A stretch of DNA of 17,635 nucleotides from Clostridia bacterium (GCA_017386965.1 JAFOGE010000143.1:1-17635), one strand, 5' to 3'. Counted from the stretch's first letter, positions 8,615 to 16,109 are shown. The notes: generated from the letters alone by a model not told the origin. Translations and numbers: made by a program.

Positions 8615-8649
8615 CCGAGCAAGTCTTGCCGATGCAAAGGAGAACGTCC

Positions 8650-9402
8650 ATGTACAAATGCGAACGAGAGAATGAAATTTTGACGATCATGAGCGAAACG
8701 GAATACGCAACGGTAGAATACCTGGCGCGCAAGATGAGCATCAGCCCCTCCAGTATCCGCCGCGATCTGCGCAACCTGGAGGAACGCGGACTGGTGACCA
8801 GAAGCTACGGGGGCGTCCGCCTGGCCCACGCAAGCGGAAAGCACATTCCCTTCTCCCTGCGCAGCCACGAGAACAGTCTGCAAAAGAAGCAGATCGCAAA
8901 GGCGGCCGCGCGTTTGATCCATCCGGGCGACGTCATTTTTCTGGACGGATCGAGCAGTGCCTACTTCGTAGCAGAGCTGCTCCCCTCCATTGGAAGCATG
9001 ACAGTGATCACCAACAGCATCGACGTCCTGAGTTATCTCTCGCACTACGACGTTAAGCTCTACTGCCCCGGAGGAATCGTTTCCAACGAAAACAAAGCCG
9101 TTCTGGTGGGAGGGTACACGCAAAGCTTCCTGCAAGGCATTCACGTGGACGTTGCCTTTTTCTCGGTGCAGGCCGTGCGTGAGGATGGCAGCTTTTACGA
9201 TTGCTACTCCGAGGAGGTGGCCGTCCGCAATATCCTGATGCAGAACGCAGACCGTCGAATCCTCTTGTGTGACAGCAGCAAATGGAACCGTTCCTCCACC
9301 TTTTATCAGGGACACGTGCGCGACATCGACTACGTGGTAAGCGATCGCGATCTCAATCTCTTCTTCCGCGACCCCACGCCCGAAAAATACATTCTGGCCT
9401 AA
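8650..9402 (+). CDS. DeoR/GlpR-family transcriptional regulator
   Basis: The 250-residue protein has an N-terminal winged helix-turn-helix (about 1-58) with the family signature ISPSSIRRDLRNLEERGLV followed by RSYGGVRL, then a DeoRC sugar-phosphate sensor domain (about 75-235). Sensor motifs are GDVIFLDGSSS (93-103), TNSIDVLSYL (121-130), PGGIVSNENKAVLVG (140-154) and LLCDSSKWNRSS (205-216). Such proteins usually repress sugar catabolic operons and release DNA on binding a phosphorylated sugar. The ATG at 8650 is seven bases after AAGGAG; a start at the upstream ATG (8632) lacks a site. The gene is monocistronic, with its own promoter and terminator. No sugar kinase, aldolase or PTS gene lies nearby, so target and effector are unknown. 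Confidence 0.92.
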   Translation: MYKCERENEILTIMSETEYATVEYLARKMSISPSSIRRDLRNLEERGLVTRSYGGVRLAHASGKHIPFSLRSHENSLQKKQIAKAAARLIHPGDVIFLDGSSSAYFVAELLPSIGSMTVITNSIDVLSYLSHYDVKLYCPGGIVSNENKAVLVGGYTQSFLQGIHVDVAFFSVQAVREDGSFYDCYSEEVAVRNILMQNADRRILLCDSSKWNRSSTFYQGHVRDIDYVVSDRDLNLFFRDPTPEKYILA

Positions 9403-9413
9403 AGCCTCATACA

Positions 9414-9473
9414 ACAAGGGGTATCAACCGATTGCCTTACGCAATTTGGTCGATACCCCTTGTTTTTTCTTTG
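9414..9473 (+). terminator. intrinsic terminator after the deoR-family gene
   Basis: ACAAGGGGTATC (9414-9425) pairs perfectly with GATACCCCTTGT (9452-9463) and runs into TTTTTTCTTT. The long loop holds a small inner hairpin, ATTGC-CTTAC-GCAAT. It lies between two convergent genes; on the minus strand it would also fold behind rluD, but with only a weak T tract (TTGT). Confidence 0.92.
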
Positions 9474-9479
9474 TATATT

Positions 9480-10478
9480 CTATGTTTTTTTCCAATCGGG
9501 AAACAAAATTTGCACCACGTGTTGCATTTCCTGCGGCATAGGTGCAAAAACATCCAGCTCCCTTCCCGATTTCGGGTGTCGGAAATGCAGCTCCCCCGCG
9601 TGCAGGCACTGCCCGCGGATCCAGGCCTTGTGGCGGCTTTCAAAGCGTGTACCGTCCCCGCCGTAAACGGGATCTCCCAAAAGCGGATGCCCGATGGAGG
9701 CAAGATGCACGCGGATCTGATGTGTGCGTCCGGTTTCGAGGGCGCATCGCAGCAGCGTAAACGCGTTTCCGTCGGCCTCACCACGCGCCAAAACGCGCCA
9801 ATGCGTAACAGCCGGACGGGCTGCCGCATCCTCCCCGCGAAGCACGGCCATGCGCAGGCGGTGTACGGGATGACGTCCGATCGGTGCGTCAACCGTTCCC
9901 TCATCCTCGCGGAAATTCCCAACGGCGATCGCATAGTAAATACGGTCAATCCGATGCCCCTTGAGCTGCTCGGAAAGTGCGAGATGGGAAGCATCATTCT
10001 TTGCAACAACCAAAAGACCGCTGGTGTCCTTATCAATGCGATGCACGATACCGGGACGGATCACTCCTCCCACACCGGAAAGCGAATCCTTGCAATGGTA
10101 CAAAAGCGCATTGACCAAGGTTCCGTCCGGATTTCCCGGAGCGGGATGCACCACCATACCGCAGGGCTTGTTAATGACCAGAAGATCCTCGTCCTCATAG
10201 GCAACATCCAGCGGAATATCCTGTGGGATGGCCTCATCCGGAGTGGGGGGCGGAAGCTCCAGCGCTACCGCATCTCCCTCGCGCAAACGGTAATTCTTTG
10301 CCGACGTCCCACCGTTTACGGTGGCGGCGCCCTGCTCGATCAGGCGTGCGGACGCAGACCGCGTCAAGTCGGTTCGCTCGGTCAAAAAAGCATCCAGCCG
10401 CTTGCCGATCGACTCGGCATCCACCCGCCAGAAAAGCTCCTCCGCAGAAACGGAGGGATCAATCTGCCGATCCTTCAT
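9480..10478 (-). CDS. rluD: RluA/RluD-family 23S rRNA pseudouridine synthase
   Basis: Isomerises uridine to pseudouridine in RNA, probably in 23S rRNA helix 69 if truly RluD-like. The 332 residues contain an S4 RNA-binding domain (about 26-75, RLDAFLTERTDLTRSASARLI) and the RluA catalytic domain, with VINKPCGMVVHPAPGN at about 101-116, the active-site HRIDKDTSGL at 146-155 (catalytic Asp149), and ETGRTHQIRVHLASIGHPLLGDPVY-type sequence from 248. The ATG at 10478 follows AGGAG by seven bases and overlaps the end of lspA by 20 bases in another frame, as in the lspA-ylyB pair of Bacillus. Membership of the RluA superfamily is certain; the exact target uridines are not determined. Confidence 0.93.
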   Translation of the reverse strand: MKDRQIDPSVSAEELFWRVDAESIGKRLDAFLTERTDLTRSASARLIEQGAATVNGGTSAKNYRLREGDAVALELPPPTPDEAIPQDIPLDVAYEDEDLLVINKPCGMVVHPAPGNPDGTLVNALLYHCKDSLSGVGGVIRPGIVHRIDKDTSGLLVVAKNDASHLALSEQLKGHRIDRIYYAIAVGNFREDEGTVDAPIGRHPVHRLRMAVLRGEDAAARPAVTHWRVLARGEADGNAFTLLRCALETGRTHQIRVHLASIGHPLLGDPVYGGDGTRFESRHKAWIRGQCLHAGELHFRHPKSGRELDVFAPMPQEMQHVVQILFPDWKKT

Positions 10479-10980
10479 CCTTCTTCTCCTCTTGTGCCGT
10501 TCCTGCAAGCTTTGCCTGCTTCTCGCGGCGCATTTCGCATATCAGATCGTAGAACAGATAGACAACCAGGATTCCGCAGCCCACCGTGACAAAGGAATCT
10601 GCCACGTTAAAAACGGGAAAATCGATCAGCTTGAAGTAGATAAAATCGATGACGTATCCCAAAAAGATACGGTCGATCATATTTCCAATGCCGCCTCCGA
10701 TGATCATAGCAATCGAAAGACGTACCCAAATGCTCTTGGGCTTCCAGCGGATGAGATAAATCAGCAGTCCCACGATGGCAACCGTCGATATGACCATAAA
10801 GAGCCATCGCTGATTCTGAAGCATTCCAAAGGCCGCTCCCTTGTTTCTGACAAAGGAAAAATGCAGCACGTCCCTCCAAAGAACAACGTCCGCCTCTCCT
10901 TCCAAAAAGATCACGGCCAACCATTTGGTCAGCTGATCCGAGCAAACCGCAATGATGATGATGGCAAACAGCAATACCAT
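10459..10980 (-). CDS. lspA: lipoprotein signal peptidase (signal peptidase II)
   Basis: Membrane aspartyl protease that removes the signal peptide of diacylated prolipoproteins at the lipobox cysteine. The 173 residues give four membrane helices (about 3-24, 58-77, 86-105 and 130-148). Conserved boxes are present: NKGAAFG (46-52), GGGIGNMIDR (95-104, catalytic Asp103), YVIDFIYF (109-116) and FNVADS (124-129, catalytic Asp128). A charged C-terminal tail rich in Lys and Glu (about 150-173) overlaps the rluD start. The ATG at 10980 was chosen because it begins the first helix and has purine-rich GGAAGG before it; the longer upstream frame lacks homology. The ileS-lspA-rluD order is conserved in Bacillota. 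Confidence 0.95.
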   Translation of the reverse strand: MVLLFAIIIIAVCSDQLTKWLAVIFLEGEADVVLWRDVLHFSFVRNKGAAFGMLQNQRWLFMVISTVAIVGLLIYLIRWKPKSIWVRLSIAMIIGGGIGNMIDRIFLGYVIDFIYFKLIDFPVFNVADSFVTVGCGILVVYLFYDLICEMRREKQAKLAGTAQEEKKDEGSAD

Positions 10981-11020
10981 CCTATCCTTCCTTCCTCTCC
11001 CCAAGGGAGATAGACACCGA

Positions 11021-11048
11021 AGCGCCGCAGAGAATGGTCTGCGGCACT
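11021..11048 (-). other. hairpin between ileS and lspA
   Basis: The minus strand can form an 11-base-pair stem (AGTGCCGCAGA with TCTGCGGCGCT, one G-U pair) around a six-base loop. No T tract follows, so it is not a standard terminator. It could set mRNA processing or partial attenuation between ileS and lspA. A smaller stem, CTCCC-TTG-GGGAG (10997-11009), lies just before the lspA ribosome site. Confidence 0.55.
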
Positions 11049-11083
11049 CCGAATGTCCTGTTCGTTTTTTTGAAAACTCCGAC

Positions 11084-13885
11084 TTACGCCTGCAAAATTG
11101 CCTTGCAACGGGCGCAAATAAATCCGCCGTCCTCGGTGGTTGTACCCTCGCGGGAGAAGCTCCAGCAACGATCGCACTTGCATCCGTCGGCAGGCTCAAC
11201 CAGAACGCCAATTCCCGACTCGCCCTCGGTATGGGCAGCCGCCGGAGCATCCTCCTCGGACAGAGCCACACCCGAAACAATGAAGACCGTTTCCAGCTCC
11301 TTGCCGAATCCGCGCAGGAGCGCCAGCGTGTCAGCATCCTTCGTATAGAGCGTGATCTTCGCCTCCAGGGACTTTCCAACCTGCTTTTCGGCGCGTGCGA
11401 TCTCCAGCGCCTTCATCACGTCGTCACGCAGAGCGAACAAGCGGTTCCACTTCTGTGCGATCTCCGGGAAGGCCAGCTTCTCGTTGTAGGAAGGCAATGC
11501 GTTGAGGAATACGCTCTCACGCGCATCGCTGTCCAGATGCGGGATTGCCTGCCACATCTCCTCTGCGGTAAAGGCAAGGATCGGAGCAAGCAGACGGACG
11601 AGATCGGAAAGCACGAGGTACATCGCCGTCTGTGCGCTTCTGCGCGCCATGCTGTCCGCCTTCTCGGTATAGACGCGGTCCTTGGTGATATCAATATAGA
11701 GCTTGGAAAGCTCGGTGGTGCAGAAATTGCCCACGCCGTGCGCGATGGTATGGAACTCATAGCGATCGTAAGCCGTACGCACCTCGCGCGTCAGCTCGTT
11801 CATAGCGGAAAGGATCCAGCGATCGATCTCGTAGAGCGAATCCAGGGGAACCATATCGGTATTGGGATCAAAGTCATACAGGTCCGCAATCAGAATGCGA
11901 ACCGTGTTGCGAATCTTACGGTAAGCATCCGAAAGTTGCTTGAAAATCAGCTCGGAAACACGCACATCCACGCGGTAATCCGAGGAAGCGACCCACAAGC
12001 GAACCAGATCGGCACCGTATTTTGCCACCATATCCAGAGGAGAAATAACGTTTCCGATGGACTTGTGCATTGCCTTTCCATCACCGTCCACGACCCAACC
12101 GTGCGTCAAAACGGTCTTATAGGGAGCCTTGGCCTCTCCGCGCGCGCCGATGGCGGTCAGAAGAGAGGACTGGAACCAGCCGCGATACTGATCCGCTCCC
12201 TCCAGATAGAGATCCGAGGGCCACTCGTACTCTTCCTTGTCCTCCATCACGGCAAAGTGAGAGGAACCGGAGTCAAACCAACCGTCCAGCGTGTCGGTTT
12301 CATGCGTAAAGTGCTTTCCGCCGCAATGCGGACATACAAAGCCCTCGGGCAGAAGCTCCGCAGCTTCCTTCTCATACCATACGTTGGAGCCGTATTCTGC
12401 GAAAAGATTGGACACACGGTCGATCGTTTCGTCGTTGCAGATGGGCTTTCCGCAATCCTCGCAGTAGAACACGGGAATGGGAAGTCCCCAGTGACGCTGA
12501 CGGGAAATGCACCAGTCTGCTCTCTCTCGCACCATCTGCTTGATGCGGTCGCCGCCCCACTCGGGAAGCCACTCGACCTGCTCGCAGGCCTCTACAGCCT
12601 CGTTCTTGAAGGCATCTACCGAGCAGAACCACTGCGGCGTTGCGCGGAAGATAATGGGATTCTTACATCTCCAGCAGTGCGGATACTCATGCTCGAACTC
12701 GCGGGAAGCAAAGAGTGCCCCCGTTTCCTTCATATCGGCAAGGATCGCCTCGTTGGATGCATCGTAGCGAAGGCCTGCAAATTTGCCTGCCTCCTCGGTC
12801 TGGTATCCGCGGTCATCCACGGGAACGAGGGGAGGAAGTCCATAGCGGCGGCAGGTGATATTGTCATCCGCGCCAAAGCCGCCTGCGGTATGCACGCAGC
12901 CCGTTCCGCTATCCATGGTGACGTAATCCGCCGTAACCAGCAGACTCTCGCGATCCAGGAAGGGATGCTGCGCGGTCATGTATTCGAAGAAGCTGCCGGG
13001 GTAGGTTGCAACCACCTCATAGCTCTCAATGCCGCCCTCGGCCATGGTATTGGCCGCCAGAGCCTCGGCAGTAACGTAATACTCGCCGCCCTCCGCCTTG
13101 ATCACGGCATAGCTCTCGGTGGGGTTGAGGGCGATCGCCTGGTTGCCCGGAAGGGTCCAGGTCGTCGTCGTCCAGATAATGAAATAGGTCTTTGCCGTAT
13201 CGCAAACGCCGGAAAGCTTGCCGGCGTCGTCCTTGAGGGCGAACTTAACGTAGATGGAGGTACATTTGTCGGTTTTGTACTCGATCTCCGCCTCGGCCAG
13301 TGCCGTTTCATCGTTGGGGCACCAGTACACGGGCTTGAGTCCCTTGTAGATATACCCCTTCTTATACATCTCACCGAAGACGCGGATCTCGCGTGCCTCG
13401 AAGGACTTATCCATGGTCAGATAGGGCTTCTCCCAATCGGCGCTGACGCCGAGACGGATGAACTGCGCCTTCTGCTTATCGACAAAATCCTGCGCGAATT
13501 TCTCGCACGCGGTGCGGAATTCGGGAATCGACATATGCTTGCGGTCCAGCTTGTTCTGCTTGATGATGGCAGACTCGATCGGCATGCCGTGGTTATCCCA
13601 TCCGGGCGTGAAGGGGACGCGATACCCGGACATCGAATGGGCCTTGTTGATAAAATCCTTGAGGATCTTGTTCAGGGCGTGTCCCATGTGGATGTTGCCG
13701 TTCGAGAAGGGAGGGCCGTCGTGCAAAATGTAGAGCGGCTTATCCTTGGCATTCTCCTGCATCCGATTGTAAAGATCGATGGAATCCCAATACTTGATCA
13801 TGTCGGGCTCTCTCTGCGGCAGTCCTGCACGCATGGGAAAGTCGGTTTTGGGAAGGTTTAAGGTGCTTGTGTAATCCTTTGCCAT
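11084..13885 (-). CDS. ileS: isoleucyl-tRNA synthetase
   Basis: Class I synthetase that charges tRNA-Ile with isoleucine and edits misactivated valine. The 933-residue length is typical of the bacterial type. The HIGH motif is HMGH at 66-69. The CP1 editing domain keeps His332 and Asp341 in HTAGGFGADD. The KMSKS loop is replaced by AMHKS (605-609). The C-terminal zinc ribbon keeps four cysteines (904, 907, 924, 927), the feature of the bacterial, mupirocin-sensitive subclass; sensitivity itself cannot be read from this. The ATG at 13885 follows GGAG by seven bases and begins MAKDYTSTLNLPKTDFPMRA, the usual start. A T-box leader controls it. A 103-base gap separates it from lspA, with which it is probably cotranscribed. 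Confidence 0.97.
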   Translation of the reverse strand: MAKDYTSTLNLPKTDFPMRAGLPQREPDMIKYWDSIDLYNRMQENAKDKPLYILHDGPPFSNGNIHMGHALNKILKDFINKAHSMSGYRVPFTPGWDNHGMPIESAIIKQNKLDRKHMSIPEFRTACEKFAQDFVDKQKAQFIRLGVSADWEKPYLTMDKSFEAREIRVFGEMYKKGYIYKGLKPVYWCPNDETALAEAEIEYKTDKCTSIYVKFALKDDAGKLSGVCDTAKTYFIIWTTTTWTLPGNQAIALNPTESYAVIKAEGGEYYVTAEALAANTMAEGGIESYEVVATYPGSFFEYMTAQHPFLDRESLLVTADYVTMDSGTGCVHTAGGFGADDNITCRRYGLPPLVPVDDRGYQTEEAGKFAGLRYDASNEAILADMKETGALFASREFEHEYPHCWRCKNPIIFRATPQWFCSVDAFKNEAVEACEQVEWLPEWGGDRIKQMVRERADWCISRQRHWGLPIPVFYCEDCGKPICNDETIDRVSNLFAEYGSNVWYEKEAAELLPEGFVCPHCGGKHFTHETDTLDGWFDSGSSHFAVMEDKEEYEWPSDLYLEGADQYRGWFQSSLLTAIGARGEAKAPYKTVLTHGWVVDGDGKAMHKSIGNVISPLDMVAKYGADLVRLWVASSDYRVDVRVSELIFKQLSDAYRKIRNTVRILIADLYDFDPNTDMVPLDSLYEIDRWILSAMNELTREVRTAYDRYEFHTIAHGVGNFCTTELSKLYIDITKDRVYTEKADSMARRSAQTAMYLVLSDLVRLLAPILAFTAEEMWQAIPHLDSDARESVFLNALPSYNEKLAFPEIAQKWNRLFALRDDVMKALEIARAEKQVGKSLEAKITLYTKDADTLALLRGFGKELETVFIVSGVALSEEDAPAAAHTEGESGIGVLVEPADGCKCDRCWSFSREGTTTEDGGFICARCKAILQA

Positions 13886-13944
13886 GTTTTTTCTCCTACT
13901 GTATAAAATCCGAATTTGGAACGAAGGGGGAGCCGTGAGAGGAC

Positions 13945-13978
13945 AAAAAAGCCGTCTCACAGCATTGCCATGAGACGG
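13945..13978 (-). terminator. T-box-controlled terminator ahead of ileS
   Basis: On the minus strand CCGTCTCA and TGAGACGG (within 13952-13978) form an eight-base-pair or longer stem, followed by CTTTTTTG. It begins seven bases after the T-box sequence, the normal distance for mutually exclusive terminator and antiterminator folds. Confidence 0.93.
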
Positions 13979-14222
13979 AAATATCCGCGGTACCACTCAT
14001 ATTCGCTCCCGTGAAAAAGGAGAGCGCACTCATCAGGGCTGCTTTCAGCCCCTTGACCTTAACGCGGTCCTACGTGCGCATCTACTACCCAAAGCAGAAG
14101 GGGGATTCGGCGCGCCGGCTCGGAAGGGATCCCGCTGAAAAAGTACTAACTGCGTGCTTCCACCAAACACACGCTCTCTGTAAGCCTTCCCTTTTCGGAG
14201 TTCTTCGTCATTGCTTTTCTTC
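13945..14222 (-). ncRNA. T-box riboswitch leader of ileS
   Basis: The minus-strand leader has the parts of a T-box that senses uncharged tRNA. The Stem I region includes AGAGAG (14174-14179) and an apical hairpin GCGTG...CACGC enclosing TTGGTGGAAG (14152-14174). The T-box proper, GAGTGGTACCGCGG, is at 13985-13998, and a terminator follows. ATC at 14128-14130 is a candidate isoleucine specifier, but I could not fold Stem I well enough to be sure; isoleucine specificity otherwise comes from the downstream gene. Uncharged tRNA-Ile would stabilise the antiterminator and allow ileS-lspA-rluD transcription. Confidence 0.93.
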
Positions 14223-14228
14223 CGTAAC

Positions 14229-14257
14229 AGTATAGCACATTTTTTCGGAATTGTCAA
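14229..14257 (-). promoter_or_regulatory. sigma-A promoter of the ileS-lspA-rluD operon
   Basis: On the minus strand a perfect TTGACA (14252-14257) and TATACT (14229-14234) are 17 bases apart, with TG one base before the -10 box. Start of transcription is expected near 14222, giving a leader of about 340 bases before ileS. Confidence 0.93.
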
Positions 14258-14325
14258 CAGCCTTTTCAAAAAAGCATTCTTGTCGCTGCAAAAAAGCGTA
14301 CAAAAAAACGCCGTTGTGCATTGTT

Positions 14326-14350
14326 ACCAAAAAGCAGGGGCCTTTTTGGT
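14326..14350. repeat. perfect inverted repeat in the ileS / lipoprotein divergent region
   Basis: ACCAAAAAG (14326-14334) and CTTTTTGGT (14342-14350) are perfect inverted arms around a seven-base centre. The element ends 27 bases upstream of the -35 box of the lipoprotein gene, in the 120-base gap between two divergent promoters. It could be an operator for a dimeric regulator or an isolating terminator. Three other A-tracts (14268-14273, 14290-14295, 14302-14308) precede it. Confidence 0.6.
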
Positions 14351-14377
14351 TGCTTTTCCCGAAAATAAAGACTGCTC

Positions 14378-14406
14378 TTGACTTTTTCCATGCGTAATGC
14401 TATAAT
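14378..14406 (+). promoter_or_regulatory. sigma-A promoter of the solute-binding lipoprotein gene
   Basis: TTGACT (14378-14383) and a perfect TATAAT (14401-14406) are 17 bases apart; start of transcription is expected near 14413, about 37 bases before the ATG at 14450. Confidence 0.9.
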
Positions 14407-14407
14407 A

Positions 14408-14430
14408 TACAAAGTACAAACTGTACGAAA
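14408..14430 (+). promoter_or_regulatory. short repeats over the lipoprotein start point, possible operator
   Basis: TACAAA occurs at 14408-14413 and 14415-14420, with a third variant TACGAA at 14424-14429. GTAC at 14414-14417 and 14423-14426 also gives a small dyad with a five-base spacer. The block overlaps the expected transcription start, where a repressor could act. The repeats are short and may be chance. Confidence 0.3.
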
Positions 14431-14449
14431 TCAGAAAAGGAGAACACTT

Positions 14450-15982
14450 ATGAAAACAAAAATTCTGGCTTTGCTGTTGGCGGCTCTGATGCTGTTTTCG
14501 ATGGTCGCCTGCACCACGAACCCTACGGACGATCCGGAAACCAAGCCCTCCTCCGGCAACACCGAAACCGACCCTTCCACGGGTGATACTCCCGCGGATA
14601 CCGGGGACAAGGAAACGAACCCCGAGGAAACTGATCCCGTAGTGGTGAATCCTCTGGAGAAGATCCCCGCGGGAACCAACTTCGGCAACGAGGAGTTCAC
14701 CATCTGGATGCGTTCCGGCCGTTACATCGAGGCGATCGGAGCAAACAAAATCGAATCCACCGCCACCTCTCTTGAGCGTGCAATCTACGAGAGAACCATG
14801 AATATCCAAAGCCAGTACGGTGTGATCCTCGATCTCAAGGCAGTTTCCAGTATCGGTAACGACCTGGCTGCACAGGCGAAGGTTGGAACCGACCCCTTTG
14901 AGTTCGGTGGCGACCACGGCCGTTACGGTTGGGCTTACGCCATCAACGATTACCTCTATCTCTGGAATGATCTTGAGTACGTAGATCTCTCCGCAGATTA
15001 CTGGGCACAGGATGCCGTCGAGGAGTGGAGCACTCCCGGCGGAAACGTGTACCTTTTGACCGGCGACCTGACACACTGGAACATTGGTAGTGCATTCGTT
15101 ATGTTCTTCAACCAGGACGTTTTCGACCTCGTTGACGGACTGACCAGCCCCTACGACCTCGTTCGTGACGGCAAGTGGTTCTACAGCACCTTTGAGGAAT
15201 ACGCAACCACCCTTTATTCCAACATGGATACGGATGGCTCCGGTGATATCGCAAGCGATTCCTTCGGTTACGCAACCGGCTTGTACCGCGGTCCGATCTC
15301 CATTATCCCCTCCACCGGCATCAAGCTGATCGAGAAGGATGAAAACAGCGCAACCGGCTACAAGATCAACGCAAGTAAGGATAAGGTCGTTACTGCCGTT
15401 GGCGATCTGGCTGAGTTCCTCCTCAACTCCGGTGTGTGCAAGTACTATCCGTCGAGCCCCGCCTACGGCGACATGGAAACCGCGTTCATGGCAAACCGCA
15501 TTGCCTTCCTGGACCAGGAGGTATCCACTGCTCAGAAGTTCACCCAGAAGGGCACCAATTTTGGTATCGTTCCGTGGCCTAAGTTTGACAAGCGCGTAGA
15601 CGGCTACAAGTCCAACGTAAACGCAGGATGCGACGCTTTCTTCGTTCCTAAGAACACCTCCAGCGAGAATGCCAAGCGTATCTCCGTTGTCCTTGAGGCT
15701 CTTGCCTACTATGGACAGAGAGATGTTCTCTCCCTCTACTACGATACCATCCTCTCCTACCAGTACATGAGAAACGAGGAATCCATCGAGATGCTCGGCA
15801 TCGTTAAGGAGAACCTTGTATACGACTTCCACTACTGGTTCAGCGCCTCCATCAGGGACATCGGAAGTGCTGTAATTTCAGATGGCTCTTACACCTCTCT
15901 GAGCACCCTCTATGAGAAGGAAAAGACCAAGGTTGAGGCTGAGCTTGCACAGTGGGCTGCCCTTGACTACGCAGAGGAATAA
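14450..15982 (+). CDS. extracellular solute-binding lipoprotein (ABC-transporter type)
   Basis: The 510-residue product starts with a lipoprotein signal peptide, MKTKILALLLAALMLFSMVAC, with Cys21 as the probable lipidation site. A low-complexity linker rich in Thr, Pro, Asp, Glu and Gly (22-68) would tether the domain to the membrane. The rest resembles family 1 solute-binding proteins common in gut clostridia: an N-terminal EFTIWMRSGRY strand, many aromatic residues, and a calcium-loop-like DTDGSGDI (260-267). The ATG at 14450 follows AAGGAG at good spacing. Codon choice (GTT, CTC, AAC, GGT enriched) differs from its neighbours and suggests high expression. No permease or ATPase gene is adjacent, so the ligand, probably a sugar or oligosaccharide, is only inferred. 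The gene is monocistronic. Confidence 0.85.
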   Translation: MKTKILALLLAALMLFSMVACTTNPTDDPETKPSSGNTETDPSTGDTPADTGDKETNPEETDPVVVNPLEKIPAGTNFGNEEFTIWMRSGRYIEAIGANKIESTATSLERAIYERTMNIQSQYGVILDLKAVSSIGNDLAAQAKVGTDPFEFGGDHGRYGWAYAINDYLYLWNDLEYVDLSADYWAQDAVEEWSTPGGNVYLLTGDLTHWNIGSAFVMFFNQDVFDLVDGLTSPYDLVRDGKWFYSTFEEYATTLYSNMDTDGSGDIASDSFGYATGLYRGPISIIPSTGIKLIEKDENSATGYKINASKDKVVTAVGDLAEFLLNSGVCKYYPSSPAYGDMETAFMANRIAFLDQEVSTAQKFTQKGTNFGIVPWPKFDKRVDGYKSNVNAGCDAFFVPKNTSSENAKRISVVLEALAYYGQRDVLSLYYDTILSYQYMRNEESIEMLGIVKENLVYDFHYWFSASIRDIGSAVISDGSYTSLSTLYEKEKTKVEAELAQWAALDYAEE

Positions 15983-16027
15983 TCATCCGACTTTATAGCA
16001 GAGCGGATCTGCTTTGATCCCTCCGTG

Positions 16028-16067
16028 CAAAAGGCCCCGAGAGCCACTTGGCTCTCGGGGCCTTTTG
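16028..16067 (+). terminator. strong intrinsic terminator after the lipoprotein gene
   Basis: CAAAAGGCCCCGAGAGCC (16028-16045) pairs over all 18 bases with 16050-16067 around a four-base ACTT loop; the T run is inside the 3' arm. A smaller hairpin, AGCAGA-GCGGA-TCTGCT (15997-16013), lies between it and the stop codon. Confidence 0.9.
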
Positions 16068-16109
16068 TGCACCGAAGTCGCCCTCGCATGACAAAATCCG
16101 ACACACCGT

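Noticed and set aside
8440..8649. N-terminal extension of the DeoR-family protein by 70 codons
   Set aside because: The extension would start upstream of the promoter at 8554-8582, is not part of the family fold, and the ATG at 8650 has a well-placed AAGGAG.
8425..9417. A minus-strand frame across the deoR-family gene and the divergent promoters
   Set aside because: It is a shadow of the regulator gene and passes through two promoter regions without a ribosome site.
10952..13861. A 969-codon plus-strand open frame opposite ileS
   Set aside because: It is the antisense of a clear IleRS gene; the translation is Arg/His/Gly-rich with no domain, and it has no ribosome site. Codon bias of ileS explains the lack of stops.
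14045..14269. A 74-codon minus-strand frame in the ileS leader
   Set aside because: This stretch is the T-box RNA; the frame covers Stem I and the promoter and has no protein features.
14324..15832. A 502-codon minus-strand frame opposite the solute-binding lipoprotein
   Set aside because: The plus-strand frame has a lipobox signal peptide, ribosome site, promoter and terminator; the antisense translation lacks a domain and starts at an unsupported position.
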